This document shows positions 16,061-24,747 of a stretch of DNA of 64,000 nucleotides, piece after piece. The position numbers and the translations under genes are program-made. Every line of letters begins with the position of its first letter. Positions within the stretch are counted from its first letter, which is position 1. The notes below the pieces were generated by a model that was given only the letters and a program-made list of their open reading frames with translations, searched no databases and was not told the DNA's origin. The stretch spans positions 603,006 to 667,005 of the forward strand of contig NZ_JAAZQL010000001.1 in NCBI RefSeq assembly GCF_012275515.1, given 5' to 3'. Source of the stretch: Novosphingobium sp. SG707. GTDB taxonomy: Bacteria; Pseudomonadota; Alphaproteobacteria; Sphingomonadales; Sphingomonadaceae.

Positions 16061-17632
16061 TCACCGCTTTTCGAATTGGGGCATGACATAATAGGGCGGT
16101 GTTTCGCGCCCGTCCCGTTCGATCGGCGGCACGCCGGTGGTCGAGATGTAATGGCCCATCAGATTGTCGGCCATGGCGTTGCGGACCTTGGCCAGTTTGG
16201 GATCATCGATCAGGTTGCGCAGTTCAAGCGGGTCGCGCTTGCGGTCATAGAGTTCGTACTGCCCGCCCGGACGCGCCACGAATTTGTGGGTCTGGGTGGT
16301 TACGGCGGCGGCGCGACGGACGGTGGCGGGCTGGCCCACCTGCAGGTCGTGCTTGGCGGTATAGAGATTGGCGGGCCCTTCCATCGCCGGTTCAAAGGCC
16401 TGCGGCTCGAACGTGTCATAGCCCGCCTCGGTATAGGCGGCGCGGGTGGGGTCGCCCGCCGCGCCCATGATCTGGGGCATCAGGCTGCGGGCGAAATGGG
16501 TATGCCGGGCCTGCACATGGCCTGCTTCCAGCATCGTGGCCATCACGTCATAGAGTTCGACCATTTCGGGCACCACATGGCCCTGCGCTCCGCCGGGCAT
16601 GCGGATCATCAACGGGACATGGGTCAGATTGCCCTCCAGTCCGCCCGGCCATTTTTCGACCATGCCGTAATCGCCCGCATAATCGCCATGATCCGAGGCG
16701 GCGATGACCATCGTGTCCTTTGCCCGTCCGGTGCGCTCCATCGCCTCCATCAATTGGCCGAACAGCCAGTCGGCATAGCTGACCTGACCATAATAGGTGG
16801 CGCGGATCTGGCGGAAATCGGCATCGGTGGCCTGATCGAGGTGATAGGCCTTGCGCACCGCCTCATGAAACATCGGCTTTTGGGCCAATCCGGGCGGGGC
16901 CAGCGGCGGCAGGCTTTCCGGCTTGTAGAGATCGTGGAAGCCCTGTGGCGCCAGATAGGGCGGATGCGGCTGATTGAGGGCGATGAACAGGCAGAAGGGT
17001 TTGTCCTGCTCGCCCCGCTCAAGGATGCGGATCGCCTGCTGGATCAGCAGATAGTCCGAAGTGGCCTTGGGATCGACCTTGGCGTTGATCAGCATCAGGT
17101 TGGGCTTGCCCATATCGAAGGCAGGACCACGCCCTCCCGCACGCGCCCATGTGTTCACCTCGCCATGCCATTCGGTCAGGCTGAGCGGAAAGCTCTCGGG
17201 CGCCAGCGCGTCATTCTTGCCCAGCCAGAACGTGTCATAGCCGCTATCCTTGAGATAGCGGAACAGATTGGGTTCGTCGCGGCGCAGGAAGTAATAGAGG
17301 CTGCGATGGCCGGTGTTCGACACCGGCAGGCCCGTCAGCAGGCTGCACCGTGACGCGCCGCATACCGGATGCTGGACATGGCAATCGGCAAAGCGCGTGC
17401 CCTGCCGGGCAAAGGCATCCAGATTGGGCGTTTTGCACACAGGATTGCCATAGGAGCCCAGCGCGTCGGCGCGGCATTCATCCATGAAGAACAGGATCAT
17501 GTTGGGCCGCCGCGCGCCGTCCCTTGGCGCGGCCAGCGCCGGGCCGAACATCGCCCCGGCCAGCCCCCCGGCCACGCCGCCCAGCACATCCCTGCGCCCC
17601 AGATGGATGGATTTGCGTATTGGGTCAGACAT
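16061..17632 (-). CDS. Tat-exported sulfatase (type I, formylglycine-dependent)
   Basis: 523 aa from the ATG with GAGGAGAAAG upstream. The N-terminus has a twin-arginine signal (LGRRDVLGGVAGG) and cleavage after ALA. The sulfatase core has NMILFFMDECRADALG for calcium binding and the activation site CGASRCSLLTG, in which Cys is the formylglycine precursor (C-x-A-x-R form). ASDHGDYAGD is the second metal motif. It removes sulfate esters in the periplasm. It follows the esterase by only 10 bp and the TBDR lies upstream of both, so imported substrates probably carry sulfate and ester groups. An anaerobic or FGE-type maturase is not in the window. Confidence 0.9.
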   Translation of the reverse strand: MSDPIRKSIHLGRRDVLGGVAGGLAGAMFGPALAAPRDGARRPNMILFFMDECRADALGSYGNPVCKTPNLDAFARQGTRFADCHVQHPVCGASRCSLLTGLPVSNTGHRSLYYFLRRDEPNLFRYLKDSGYDTFWLGKNDALAPESFPLSLTEWHGEVNTWARAGGRGPAFDMGKPNLMLINAKVDPKATSDYLLIQQAIRILERGEQDKPFCLFIALNQPHPPYLAPQGFHDLYKPESLPPLAPPGLAQKPMFHEAVRKAYHLDQATDADFRQIRATYYGQVSYADWLFGQLMEAMERTGRAKDTMVIAASDHGDYAGDYGMVEKWPGGLEGNLTHVPLMIRMPGGAQGHVVPEMVELYDVMATMLEAGHVQARHTHFARSLMPQIMGAAGDPTRAAYTEAGYDTFEPQAFEPAMEGPANLYTAKHDLQVGQPATVRRAAAVTTQTHKFVARPGGQYELYDRKRDPLELRNLIDDPKLAKVRNAMADNLMGHYISTTGVPPIERDGRETPPYYVMPQFEKR

Positions 17633-17642
17633 GACTTTCTCC

Positions 17643-19241
17643 TCAATCCCTGAGAGCGCCGCCGGTTGGCCGGGGCTGGTTTTCCTTGCGAAAGAATTCG
17701 AACTTTGCGCGGTCGGGCCATGGCGCGGGCTTTGCCGAGGCGCCAAGTTGCAGCAGAATCGGCGAGGCCGCCACATAGGGCCGCCAGTGCAGGGCGGGCG
17801 TATCGGGATTGCCGGTCCGGGCAAAGGCAATCAGCGATTGCGTCATCGCCTTGCTGAAGGCGACATCATCGGCCGTCCATGCGCGGGTCTTGCGATAGAG
17901 GTTGAAGCTTTCCAGTGTGCCCAGCCAGAAGGGAACCTCGGACGTGTGATAGGCCCCCGCCGTGGCCGGATCGAGGTCGGGAAAAGCGGCCCCGGCCGCA
18001 TAGGTGTGGGGGCGGGCGAATTCATAGGAATAGACCCGAGCATGGCCATGGGCGGTCATGGCATCGGCCCACAGGCCCATCGAGGAGGCCATCGTGCTGT
18101 CGCGGTCGGCGGCGCGGGCAGAATCGCGCGCTTCGCCATCATTTCCGGCCGGATAGAGCGCCAGGAACTCTGCCGCGCGGGCTCCGTATCGCGCCTCGAC
18201 CTTGGCGCGATAATCGGCCAGATCGCGCACCGGGCCCAGCCCGCCAAAGGATTCATCATGGGTAAAGCCGATCAGGGCGGGCACGTCATGATGCGCGCCG
18301 CGGGCCAATGTCTGCTCGATGCTCTGGGGCAGGACATAGCCATCCTGCGAAGGCCCGATCTTGGGCCCGTCGGGCGTGCGGGGAACCACGATCCTGTCGG
18401 CGGGCATCGCGCGCAATTCGGCAAGGCTCTTGGCGCGCAGGACCGATTGCAGCTTTACCCCCTCGCGCTCCGCCTCGGCCAGCGGCGGGGTGGCGCTGGG
18501 GCCGCCTGCAATGGCACCGCTCATGCCCACCACCCGGTGAAACAGATGCGCGGTCAGCAGACTGGCCTGAAGCGCCTGCACCGACATCGAGCCTGCCGAT
18601 TGGCCCATGATCGTGACATTGGACGGGTCGCCGCCGAAGCGGGCGATGTTGCGCGCCACCCATTTCAGCGCCGCGATCTGGTCCATAAAGGCATAATTGC
18701 CCGAGGTCCGGTGCGGCGATTCAGCCGAGAGTTCGGGATGGGCCATGAAGCCCAGCGCCCCCAGCCGATAGTTGAAACTGACGAAAACAGCGCCCTGACG
18801 GGCCACCGCCTCGCCGCCATAGATCGGCATGGCCGAGGAGCCGATATAAAAGCCGCCGCCGTGGATATAGACGATCACCGGCGCCTTTTGCAGTCCGGGC
18901 CGGGTCCAGACGTTGAGATAGAGGCAATCCTCGCTGGTGATTTCGGCGCCGGAATATTGGTTCGCCCGCAGGTTGCGCTGGGGCTGCATGCATTGCGGCG
19001 CGTGGCGGTCGGCGTGATAGATGCCCTGCCAGGCGGCCACCGGCTGGGGATCTTTCCAGCGCAGATCGCGCACCGGCGGGGCGGCATAGGGGATGCCCAG
19101 AAAGGCCTGCACACCCGAGGCCAGATGGACCCCCTCGACCCGGCCGCCCTCGGTCATGGCCGCAGGCGGGGGGACGGAGGCGGCAGAAGCGGCGGAAACC
19201 GGGGCAAGCAGCAAACAGGCAAGAGCAAGCCGGAACGTCAT
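17643..19241 (-). CDS. exported type-B carboxylesterase
   Basis: 532 aa, the usual length of bacterial carboxylesterase B. A signal peptide covers residues 1-20 (SAASA). EDCLYLNVW is at 104-112, the oxyanion motif HGGGF at 127-131, and the nucleophile elbow GQSAG at 213-217 with Ser215. The acid Glu lies in FTHDESFGG and the His in AYHTSEVPF. It hydrolyses carboxylic esters, probably in the periplasm. It sits between a TBDR (104 bp upstream) and a sulfatase (10 bp downstream) on the same strand, one operon. Confidence 0.92.
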   Translation of the reverse strand: MTFRLALACLLLAPVSAASAASVPPPAAMTEGGRVEGVHLASGVQAFLGIPYAAPPVRDLRWKDPQPVAAWQGIYHADRHAPQCMQPQRNLRANQYSGAEITSEDCLYLNVWTRPGLQKAPVIVYIHGGGFYIGSSAMPIYGGEAVARQGAVFVSFNYRLGALGFMAHPELSAESPHRTSGNYAFMDQIAALKWVARNIARFGGDPSNVTIMGQSAGSMSVQALQASLLTAHLFHRVVGMSGAIAGGPSATPPLAEAEREGVKLQSVLRAKSLAELRAMPADRIVVPRTPDGPKIGPSQDGYVLPQSIEQTLARGAHHDVPALIGFTHDESFGGLGPVRDLADYRAKVEARYGARAAEFLALYPAGNDGEARDSARAADRDSTMASSMGLWADAMTAHGHARVYSYEFARPHTYAAGAAFPDLDPATAGAYHTSEVPFWLGTLESFNLYRKTRAWTADDVAFSKAMTQSLIAFARTGNPDTPALHWRPYVAASPILLQLGASAKPAPWPDRAKFEFFRKENQPRPTGGALRD

Positions 19242-19316
19242 GGCGGTGGCACCTTTGACCAGAATGGAAGCATAGGCCGTTGGCGCCAGCCCCGCCCCCC
19301 AGCGGTGCCGGCGCCT

Positions 19317-19339
19317 GCCGGGCGAAATGGCCGCCCGGC
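19317..19339. terminator. GC-rich hairpin between TBDR and esterase
   Basis: Perfect 8-bp stem GCCGGGCG/CGCCCGGC with a 7-base loop, just downstream of the receptor stop on the minus strand. There is no U tract. It may act as an attenuator or mRNA-stabilising structure that sets the receptor-to-esterase ratio. Confidence 0.45.
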
Positions 19340-19345
19340 CCGAGA

Positions 19346-22297
19346 TCAGAACCGGAAGCGCACGCCGCCCTTGTAGGTGCGCCCCATCAGGTCATAGTAG
19401 GCGCTGCCGTTGGCGGGCAGCGGCGGGTCCTTGTCCAGCAGGTTGGCCACGTTGAAATAGACCATATAGCGGCCATCCGGGCCAAAGCTGTAGCGCAGGC
19501 CAAGGTCGACATAGGCCACCGCCGGGATGTTGTTGTTGCTGATGCTGGTGCTCAGCGCGGGGTTGTATCCGGCCTGATCGGGCCCGAACAGGCCATTGTT
19601 CTGGTGCGAGGGCGAGACGTAGCGGATATTGCCGTTGATGCCAAAACCGCCCACTTCGTAATCCAGCGTGGTGTTGACCAGCCATTTGGGCAGGCCCGCC
19701 GGACCGCCAAAGGCCGCCCCCGTTTGCCCCGCGCGGTCGATGCCGTTGGGGAAGAGGGTGGAAATATCGGTCGAGGACCAGAACGACATGACATGCGTTG
19801 CCAGCATGTTGACCGTCAGGCGGCCCTTCAGCCCGAATTCCTCCATGGGCTGGCGATAGGTGGCCTGGAAATCCAGACCCTTGGTGCGAAACACCGCCAC
19901 ATTGGCTGTCACGCCCTGCACGCCCGTCATCTGCCCGGCCACGGGGTCATTGTTGGCAAAGCTGATGAGCGAGCACCACGAATTGCCGGTATAGGACCCG
20001 CCGATGAAGCAGTTGTTGACCACGCCCTGCGTGCTGGTCGAGGTGATCGCGCCTTCGATGCGGATGTTGTAGTAATCCGCCGACAGGTTGAGCTTGTGGA
20101 AGAACGAGGGCCGCCAGGTCACACCCACGGTCTGGGTGGTGGAGGTTTCGGGTTTCAGATTGGGATTGCCGCCCACGATGAAACCGGCATTGTTGGTGGG
20201 CCGCGCCACGCCGCTGCGCGGATCGGTGGGCAGGGGCAGAGACTGGGTCTGGGGCGTGTAAAGCTCGATCAGGTTGGGCGCGCGGATATCGCGCGAACGC
20301 GTCGCGCGGAACATCAGCCCGTCCACCACTTCCCAGGTCAGGCCCGCCTTCCATGTCGTCACGCTGCCCGATGTGCTGTAATCGGTGATGCGGGCCGCGC
20401 CGTTGAACTCGATCTTTTTGGCAAAGGGCATGTCGCGCGCCAGCGGCACGATGGTTTCGACATAGGCTTCCTTCACGTTCTGGCTGACCGTGGGCAGCGA
20501 CGAACCGGTGCCCGAGAGCCACCCGGAAGCCTGCGAAAGCGCATCGGTCACCAGACGCACCGATTCCTTGCGATATTCCGCGCCCACGCCCACCGAAACC
20601 GGCCCGGCCCAGGTCGAGAAAGGCTCGCCCTGAAGATTGGCGGCAACGTCATGCAACACGGTCTTGCCCGAACCGGTGGCGGTGCCAAGGATATAGCCTG
20701 CCGCCGCCGCAGAGACGTTCGGGCTGCCCAGAATATTGATCGGCGCGCATCCCGCCGCCACCGCCGCCGCGTTGCGGCAAACGATCTGGCCGCCCACATT
20801 GACCGCATCCAGCGCATTGCGGAAATTGGCACTGTTGAACGTGTTGGCGATGGTGACATGCGATGTGTTCTGGCCGAACAGATAGGACACGTCCCATTTC
20901 CAGTTCGTTCCAAACCGGCCCTTCAGCCCGGTCTGCACGCGTACCAGTTCATTCTGGATGGTGCGGACGCTGGGGCCGAAACCCTGGCCCGAATAGCCGA
21001 TCGACAGGCCGCCTGCCGGGACCAGCGCCAGTTGCGCCGGTGTCAGCGCCTGCGCCAGATAGGCATTGTCCTTTGCAATGGTCAGCCCCGGCCCCGCGCC
21101 CGCGCCATCGCGACGGATGATGAGAATGCCGGTCGTCTTCACATTGGAATAGAGCGGCTCGACATAGGCCGTCAGATTGTCGTTCACATCGAACGAAACC
21201 TTGCCCATTGCGTTGTAGCGCGTCTGGGCCGGGCGCAATTGCTGGGTGTTCAGGTTGTTGATGCCCGCGGCCGCATTGGCGGCAAGGCTGCTGGGGGTGA
21301 AGAAATCGAGGCTGGCGGTCATGTTGCTCAGGCCGCGATTGAAGGTCGTGGTGGTGACCCCGCCATTGGCGCCCGGCACAAAGGCCAGCCCCTGCAGAGC
21401 GCCCGGCGTCAGGATCAGGCCACCGCTGGTGGCGGTGCCGAAATAATTGCCATAGGGGGCAAGGATCGTATTGGGCGTGCCGGTCGGGCGGTTGGTGATG
21501 GTGGCGTTGTTCCACGCATCGCGGCCCCATGCGCGGGCGGTGTTATAGGCCGCCGTGCCGCCATCGTCATTATATTCGCCGCCCACCACGATATGACCCC
21601 GGCCATCGGCGAATTTCGCGCCATAAGCCAGCGTGGCGAACTTGTTTTTGGCATCGCCATAGCGGGTTTCGCCATATTGGGCCGAACCCTTGAGGCCGAC
21701 AAAGCGGTCATCGATCTGGAAATTGATGACGCCCGCGATCGCGTCCGAACCATAAGCCGCCGAAGCGCCGCCCGTCACCACATCGGAATTCTTGATGAGG
21801 ACGGTGGGGATGGTGTTAAGGTCTGTCGTGCCCGCCGTGGTGGTGACACCGGGCACCATGGTTTGCGGCATGCGCCCGCGATCCAGCAGGACCAGCGTGC
21901 GGATCGGGCCCAGACCGCGCAGGTCCGCCAGAAACGCGCCCGTATTGCCCAGGCCGCCCGCATTGGGCGAAACCGCCGCGCGGAAGGCGGGCACGGCGTT
22001 CAGCGCGTCGCCGATATTGACGGTCGCGCGCTGCTGGATAAACTCCTGCCCGATCACGGTGGTGGGCGTGGGGGCGGTATAACCGTCGCGGGCAATGCGC
22101 GTGGCGGTTACCACGATGTCGGATGCGGAGGGCGTGTTGTCCTGTCCGGCTGTTCCAGACGCGGGCGCGGTTTGCGCCAAGGCAGCCACAGGCAGGGAAA
22201 CCGCAGCGGCTCCGATCAGCCAGGCAAGGCGCCGGGCCGAAGCCCGTTGCGCCATGGTGCGCGCCGGCAAGCGGGATGAAAGCTCGTGATAGCTCAT
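19346..22297 (-). CDS. TonB-dependent receptor, large Oar/IroN-like type
   Basis: 983 aa from MSYHELSSRL, which has GGAGG upstream; twelve further residues are open before it. The signal ends near ALAQ. The TonB box is SDIVVTATR, the plug includes DLRGLGPIRTLVLLDRGRM and NSDVVTGGASAAYGSDAIAGVINF, and the long barrel ends RFRF. This large sphingomonad group has few characterised members. Downstream esterase and sulfatase genes suggest an organic, ester- or sulfate-bearing ligand. The divergent LysR across a 434-bp gap is the likely regulator. Confidence 0.93.
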   Translation of the reverse strand: MSYHELSSRLPARTMAQRASARRLAWLIGAAAVSLPVAALAQTAPASGTAGQDNTPSASDIVVTATRIARDGYTAPTPTTVIGQEFIQQRATVNIGDALNAVPAFRAAVSPNAGGLGNTGAFLADLRGLGPIRTLVLLDRGRMPQTMVPGVTTTAGTTDLNTIPTVLIKNSDVVTGGASAAYGSDAIAGVINFQIDDRFVGLKGSAQYGETRYGDAKNKFATLAYGAKFADGRGHIVVGGEYNDDGGTAAYNTARAWGRDAWNNATITNRPTGTPNTILAPYGNYFGTATSGGLILTPGALQGLAFVPGANGGVTTTTFNRGLSNMTASLDFFTPSSLAANAAAGINNLNTQQLRPAQTRYNAMGKVSFDVNDNLTAYVEPLYSNVKTTGILIIRRDGAGAGPGLTIAKDNAYLAQALTPAQLALVPAGGLSIGYSGQGFGPSVRTIQNELVRVQTGLKGRFGTNWKWDVSYLFGQNTSHVTIANTFNSANFRNALDAVNVGGQIVCRNAAAVAAGCAPINILGSPNVSAAAAGYILGTATGSGKTVLHDVAANLQGEPFSTWAGPVSVGVGAEYRKESVRLVTDALSQASGWLSGTGSSLPTVSQNVKEAYVETIVPLARDMPFAKKIEFNGAARITDYSTSGSVTTWKAGLTWEVVDGLMFRATRSRDIRAPNLIELYTPQTQSLPLPTDPRSGVARPTNNAGFIVGGNPNLKPETSTTQTVGVTWRPSFFHKLNLSADYYNIRIEGAITSTSTQGVVNNCFIGGSYTGNSWCSLISFANNDPVAGQMTGVQGVTANVAVFRTKGLDFQATYRQPMEEFGLKGRLTVNMLATHVMSFWSSTDISTLFPNGIDRAGQTGAAFGGPAGLPKWLVNTTLDYEVGGFGINGNIRYVSPSHQNNGLFGPDQAGYNPALSTSISNNNIPAVAYVDLGLRYSFGPDGRYMVYFNVANLLDKDPPLPANGSAYYDLMGRTYKGGVRFRF

Positions 22298-22401
22298 TTC
22301 AAGTCCTCCCATGCTGGCTTCTCCAAAAGCCATTTATTGGTTTGACCTGTTTTTAGCTTTCTGGTTTGATTGACGATAACGCTAATTCTTTGTGTATGAT
22401 G

Positions 22402-22416
22402 ATCGATAAAAGTGAT
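22402..22416. promoter_or_regulatory. ATC-N9-GAT element in the divergent TBDR/LysR region
   Basis: The 22298-22731 gap is AT-rich, unlike its surroundings, with a TTAATTAA at 22456-22463 and no gene. It contains one ATC-N9-GAT, the half-site form bound by NodD-type LysR proteins, and the adjacent regulator is of that type. Such a short pattern can occur by chance, so this is only a candidate. Confidence 0.3.
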
Positions 22417-22731
22417 GGATGGGTCGGCCCCGGTTCGAGGTGAATCGCGAGATTATTAATTAAGCATATGTTTTTAAATGATAAATATATGATTCGGGCG
22501 GGAGCGGGCAGCGGACGATTCATATTTTTAACGCTGATGACCGATGAAGATGAGAAGGGGGAAATCGACAGGATGGCGATCTTTGTCTATCCAATTTCCC
22601 CTTATTGCTCAGCCATGCACGATTGAACGCCGGGTGTTCGCCTTGCTTTTGCAGGCGGCGCAATCCGGAGATAAAACAAAGCGGCCGGAAAGGAATGGAT
22701 CCTATCCGATCAAGGCGGCAGAGGGCAAACC

Positions 22732-23664
22732 ATGCGACTAGACCAATTTGACCTGAATCTCCTGATCGCCTTCGATGTGCTGCTTCGCGAACGCAGCGTC
22801 ACAAAAGCGGCCAACAGCCTGCATATGACGCAGTCGGCCATGAGCGCGGCGCTCAAACGGCTGAGGGAATCCTTCAACGACGATATTCTGGTGCAGCATG
22901 GCAAGAAAATGATACCCACCGCGCGCGCCATCGCACTGGCCCCGGAAATCAGTGCGACCATTCAAAGCCTGCGCAACCTGATTGCATCCGCCACCGGGTT
23001 TGACCCTGCCGTCTCGGCCCGCCGTTTCCGTATTGCGGCATCCGATTATATCACGACCGTGCTGATCACCCCGCTGTTGACGAGATTGCAGCAGAGCGCC
23101 CCGTTGATCGAATTCGAACTGCTGTTGCCCGGCCTTCATTCCAGCCGCGCGATGGACGATGGAGAACTTGATCTGCTGCTCACGCCGCAGCAATTTCTGG
23201 CCCCGGATCACCCCAGCGATTTCCTGTTCAGCGAGCGCCATGTGGTGGTGGGATGCCAAAGCAATCCGGTCCTGCAAAAGCCGCTGACGCTGGAGGCTTT
23301 TGAGGGGTGCGGCCATGTCGCCGTGGAAATTCAGGGCCATCCTGTCTTTATCGAGGCGGCCGTCAAGGCAGCCGGTGAATGTCGGAAGATCGAGGTGGTG
23401 GCCTCATCTTTCCTTCAGGTGCCGTGGCTGCTGCGAGGCACGAACCGGTTGGCGCTGGTCCACGAACGCCTGGCCGTGCTGCTTGAAGGTCCCTTTTCGC
23501 TCGCCATTGCGGATTGCCCGATCAATCTGCCCGCCATGAACGAAATGATGCAGTATCATTCGGCCAGAGCGGGCGATCACGGCCTGCTCTGGCTGCGCGA
23601 GCGTCTGCGCGAGGCGGCGCGCGACAGTATTCCTTTGCGGCCCTCTCATCCCGCAACAGCATGA
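22732..23664 (+). CDS. LysR-family regulator, NodD/NahR-like
   Basis: 310 aa beginning MRLDQFDLNLLIAFDVLL, the standard start of the NodD/NahR/LinR branch. The HTH is SVTKAANSLHMTQSAMSAAL (about 22-41), followed by the family RLRESFNDDILVQHGKKMIPT. It is divergent from the 983-aa TBDR. Members of this branch answer aromatic or other small ligands, and it probably controls the TBDR/esterase/sulfatase operon and itself. Confidence 0.88.
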   Translation: MRLDQFDLNLLIAFDVLLRERSVTKAANSLHMTQSAMSAALKRLRESFNDDILVQHGKKMIPTARAIALAPEISATIQSLRNLIASATGFDPAVSARRFRIAASDYITTVLITPLLTRLQQSAPLIEFELLLPGLHSSRAMDDGELDLLLTPQQFLAPDHPSDFLFSERHVVVGCQSNPVLQKPLTLEAFEGCGHVAVEIQGHPVFIEAAVKAAGECRKIEVVASSFLQVPWLLRGTNRLALVHERLAVLLEGPFSLAIADCPINLPAMNEMMQYHSARAGDHGLLWLRERLREAARDSIPLRPSHPATA

Positions 23665-23680
23665 GAGGACTCACCCTCTC
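23663..23680. terminator. short hairpin between convergent LysR and esterase genes
   Basis: GAGAGG/CCTCTC six-base stem with a 6-base loop, overlapping the LysR stop and ending next to the minus-strand esterase stop at 23681. It is followed by TTAG only, so a weak terminator. Confidence 0.4.
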
Positions 23681-24661
23681 TTAGATCAGCCGCGCCAGCC
23701 ATTTTGGGGCCAGCACACTCCATTGCCCCGCAGACCCATTGGCCGGGCCGATGCCGAAACCGTGCTTTCCTTCGGCAAACAGGTGCATTTCGGGCGCATG
23801 GCCTGCCTTGGTCAGAGCATCGGCCATCATCAGGCTGTTCTGATAAGGCACCGCGTCATCATCGAGCGCATGGACCAGAAACACCGGCGGCGTCTGGGCC
23901 GTAACATGCGGAACGGGCGAGCGGCGCGCAATCAGCGCCGCATCGGGTGCCGGGCCAAGCAGCGTCTGCGCCGACCAGACATGGGTATAGGGCGCCACCA
24001 TGCTGATCACCGGATAGACCAGGATCACGGCATGGGGCCGCGCCTCCAGCCTGTCGATCGCGTCGACCGGCGGGGCCAGTTTTTCATCAAATCCGGTCAA
24101 CAGCGAGGCGGCCAGATGGCCCCCGGCGGAAAAGCCGATGACGGCGATGTTCGGGTCTGAAACTCCATCCTGCGCCGAGCGTGAACGGATCATCCGCATC
24201 GCGCGCTGGGCATCCATCAGCGGCACGTCGGCGCGATCGGCCCAGCCTTCGCCGGGCAGGCGATAGACCAGAACATAGACATGGTAGCCCGCCGCATTGA
24301 ACACGCGGGCTACATCGACGCCTTCATTGCGGATCGAGACGAAATTATACGCCCCGCCCGGAATCACCAGCAGGGCCTTGCCATTGGGCTGGGGCGAGCG
24401 AAACAGGCGCAATTCCGGTTCGGCAATATTGCTCAGAAAAGTTTGCGGCCAGTCGGCGCGGCGTTCGCGGGGGGCAAAACCTTTGCCCGGAACGCCCGCT
24501 GGCCACAAAGGCACGCGCTGCGCCTCGATCCATGGACGGGGCAGGGGGCCGCCGCCTTCGGGGATCAGCAAAGGTGCGGCGGCTTGGGCGGGCTTGGTCA
24601 TGACGGCTCCGGCAAGGGCGGCAAATCCGGCCTGAATTGTGCGGCGTCGGTTCCAGAACAG
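23681..24661 (-). CDS. Tat-exported alpha/beta hydrolase (BD-FAE/acetylesterase-like), probable CTG start
   Basis: 326 aa if translation begins at CTG 24661. The first ATG (24601) gives 306 aa without a signal. Upstream of that ATG the frame encodes NRRRTIQAGFAALAGAV and a cleavage-like PAQA-AAP, a twin-arginine signal. In that stretch there is no ATG, GTG or TTG before a TGA at 24677, but CTG 24661 has AAAGGAAAG in good position. The hydrolase has IPGGAYN (oxyanion), the GFSAGGH elbow, Asp in HALDDDAVP and His in GKHGFG, as in carbohydrate acetyl- and feruloyl-esterase-like enzymes. It lies 86 bp downstream of a TBDR. The alternative ATG has GGAG five bases upstream, so both starts remain possible. 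Confidence 0.75.
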   Translation of the reverse strand: MFWNRRRTIQAGFAALAGAVMTKPAQAAAPLLIPEGGGPLPRPWIEAQRVPLWPAGVPGKGFAPRERRADWPQTFLSNIAEPELRLFRSPQPNGKALLVIPGGAYNFVSIRNEGVDVARVFNAAGYHVYVLVYRLPGEGWADRADVPLMDAQRAMRMIRSRSAQDGVSDPNIAVIGFSAGGHLAASLLTGFDEKLAPPVDAIDRLEARPHAVILVYPVISMVAPYTHVWSAQTLLGPAPDAALIARRSPVPHVTAQTPPVFLVHALDDDAVPYQNSLMMADALTKAGHAPEMHLFAEGKHGFGIGPANGSAGQWSVLAPKWLARLI

Positions 24662-24747
24662 GGGGCTTTCCTTTCGTCACACATCGGGGCGCGGCAAGAG
24701 GCCGCCGACCGAACATGGTCGAGCGGCCCCCAATTGCCAAGATGGTT

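Noticed and set aside
19280-22279. Open frame of 999 codons on the plus strand, antisense to the 983-aa receptor
   Set aside because: Low-complexity Arg/Ala/Gly/His composition, no domain, and the opposite strand encodes a clear TBDR. It comes from GC bias at third positions.
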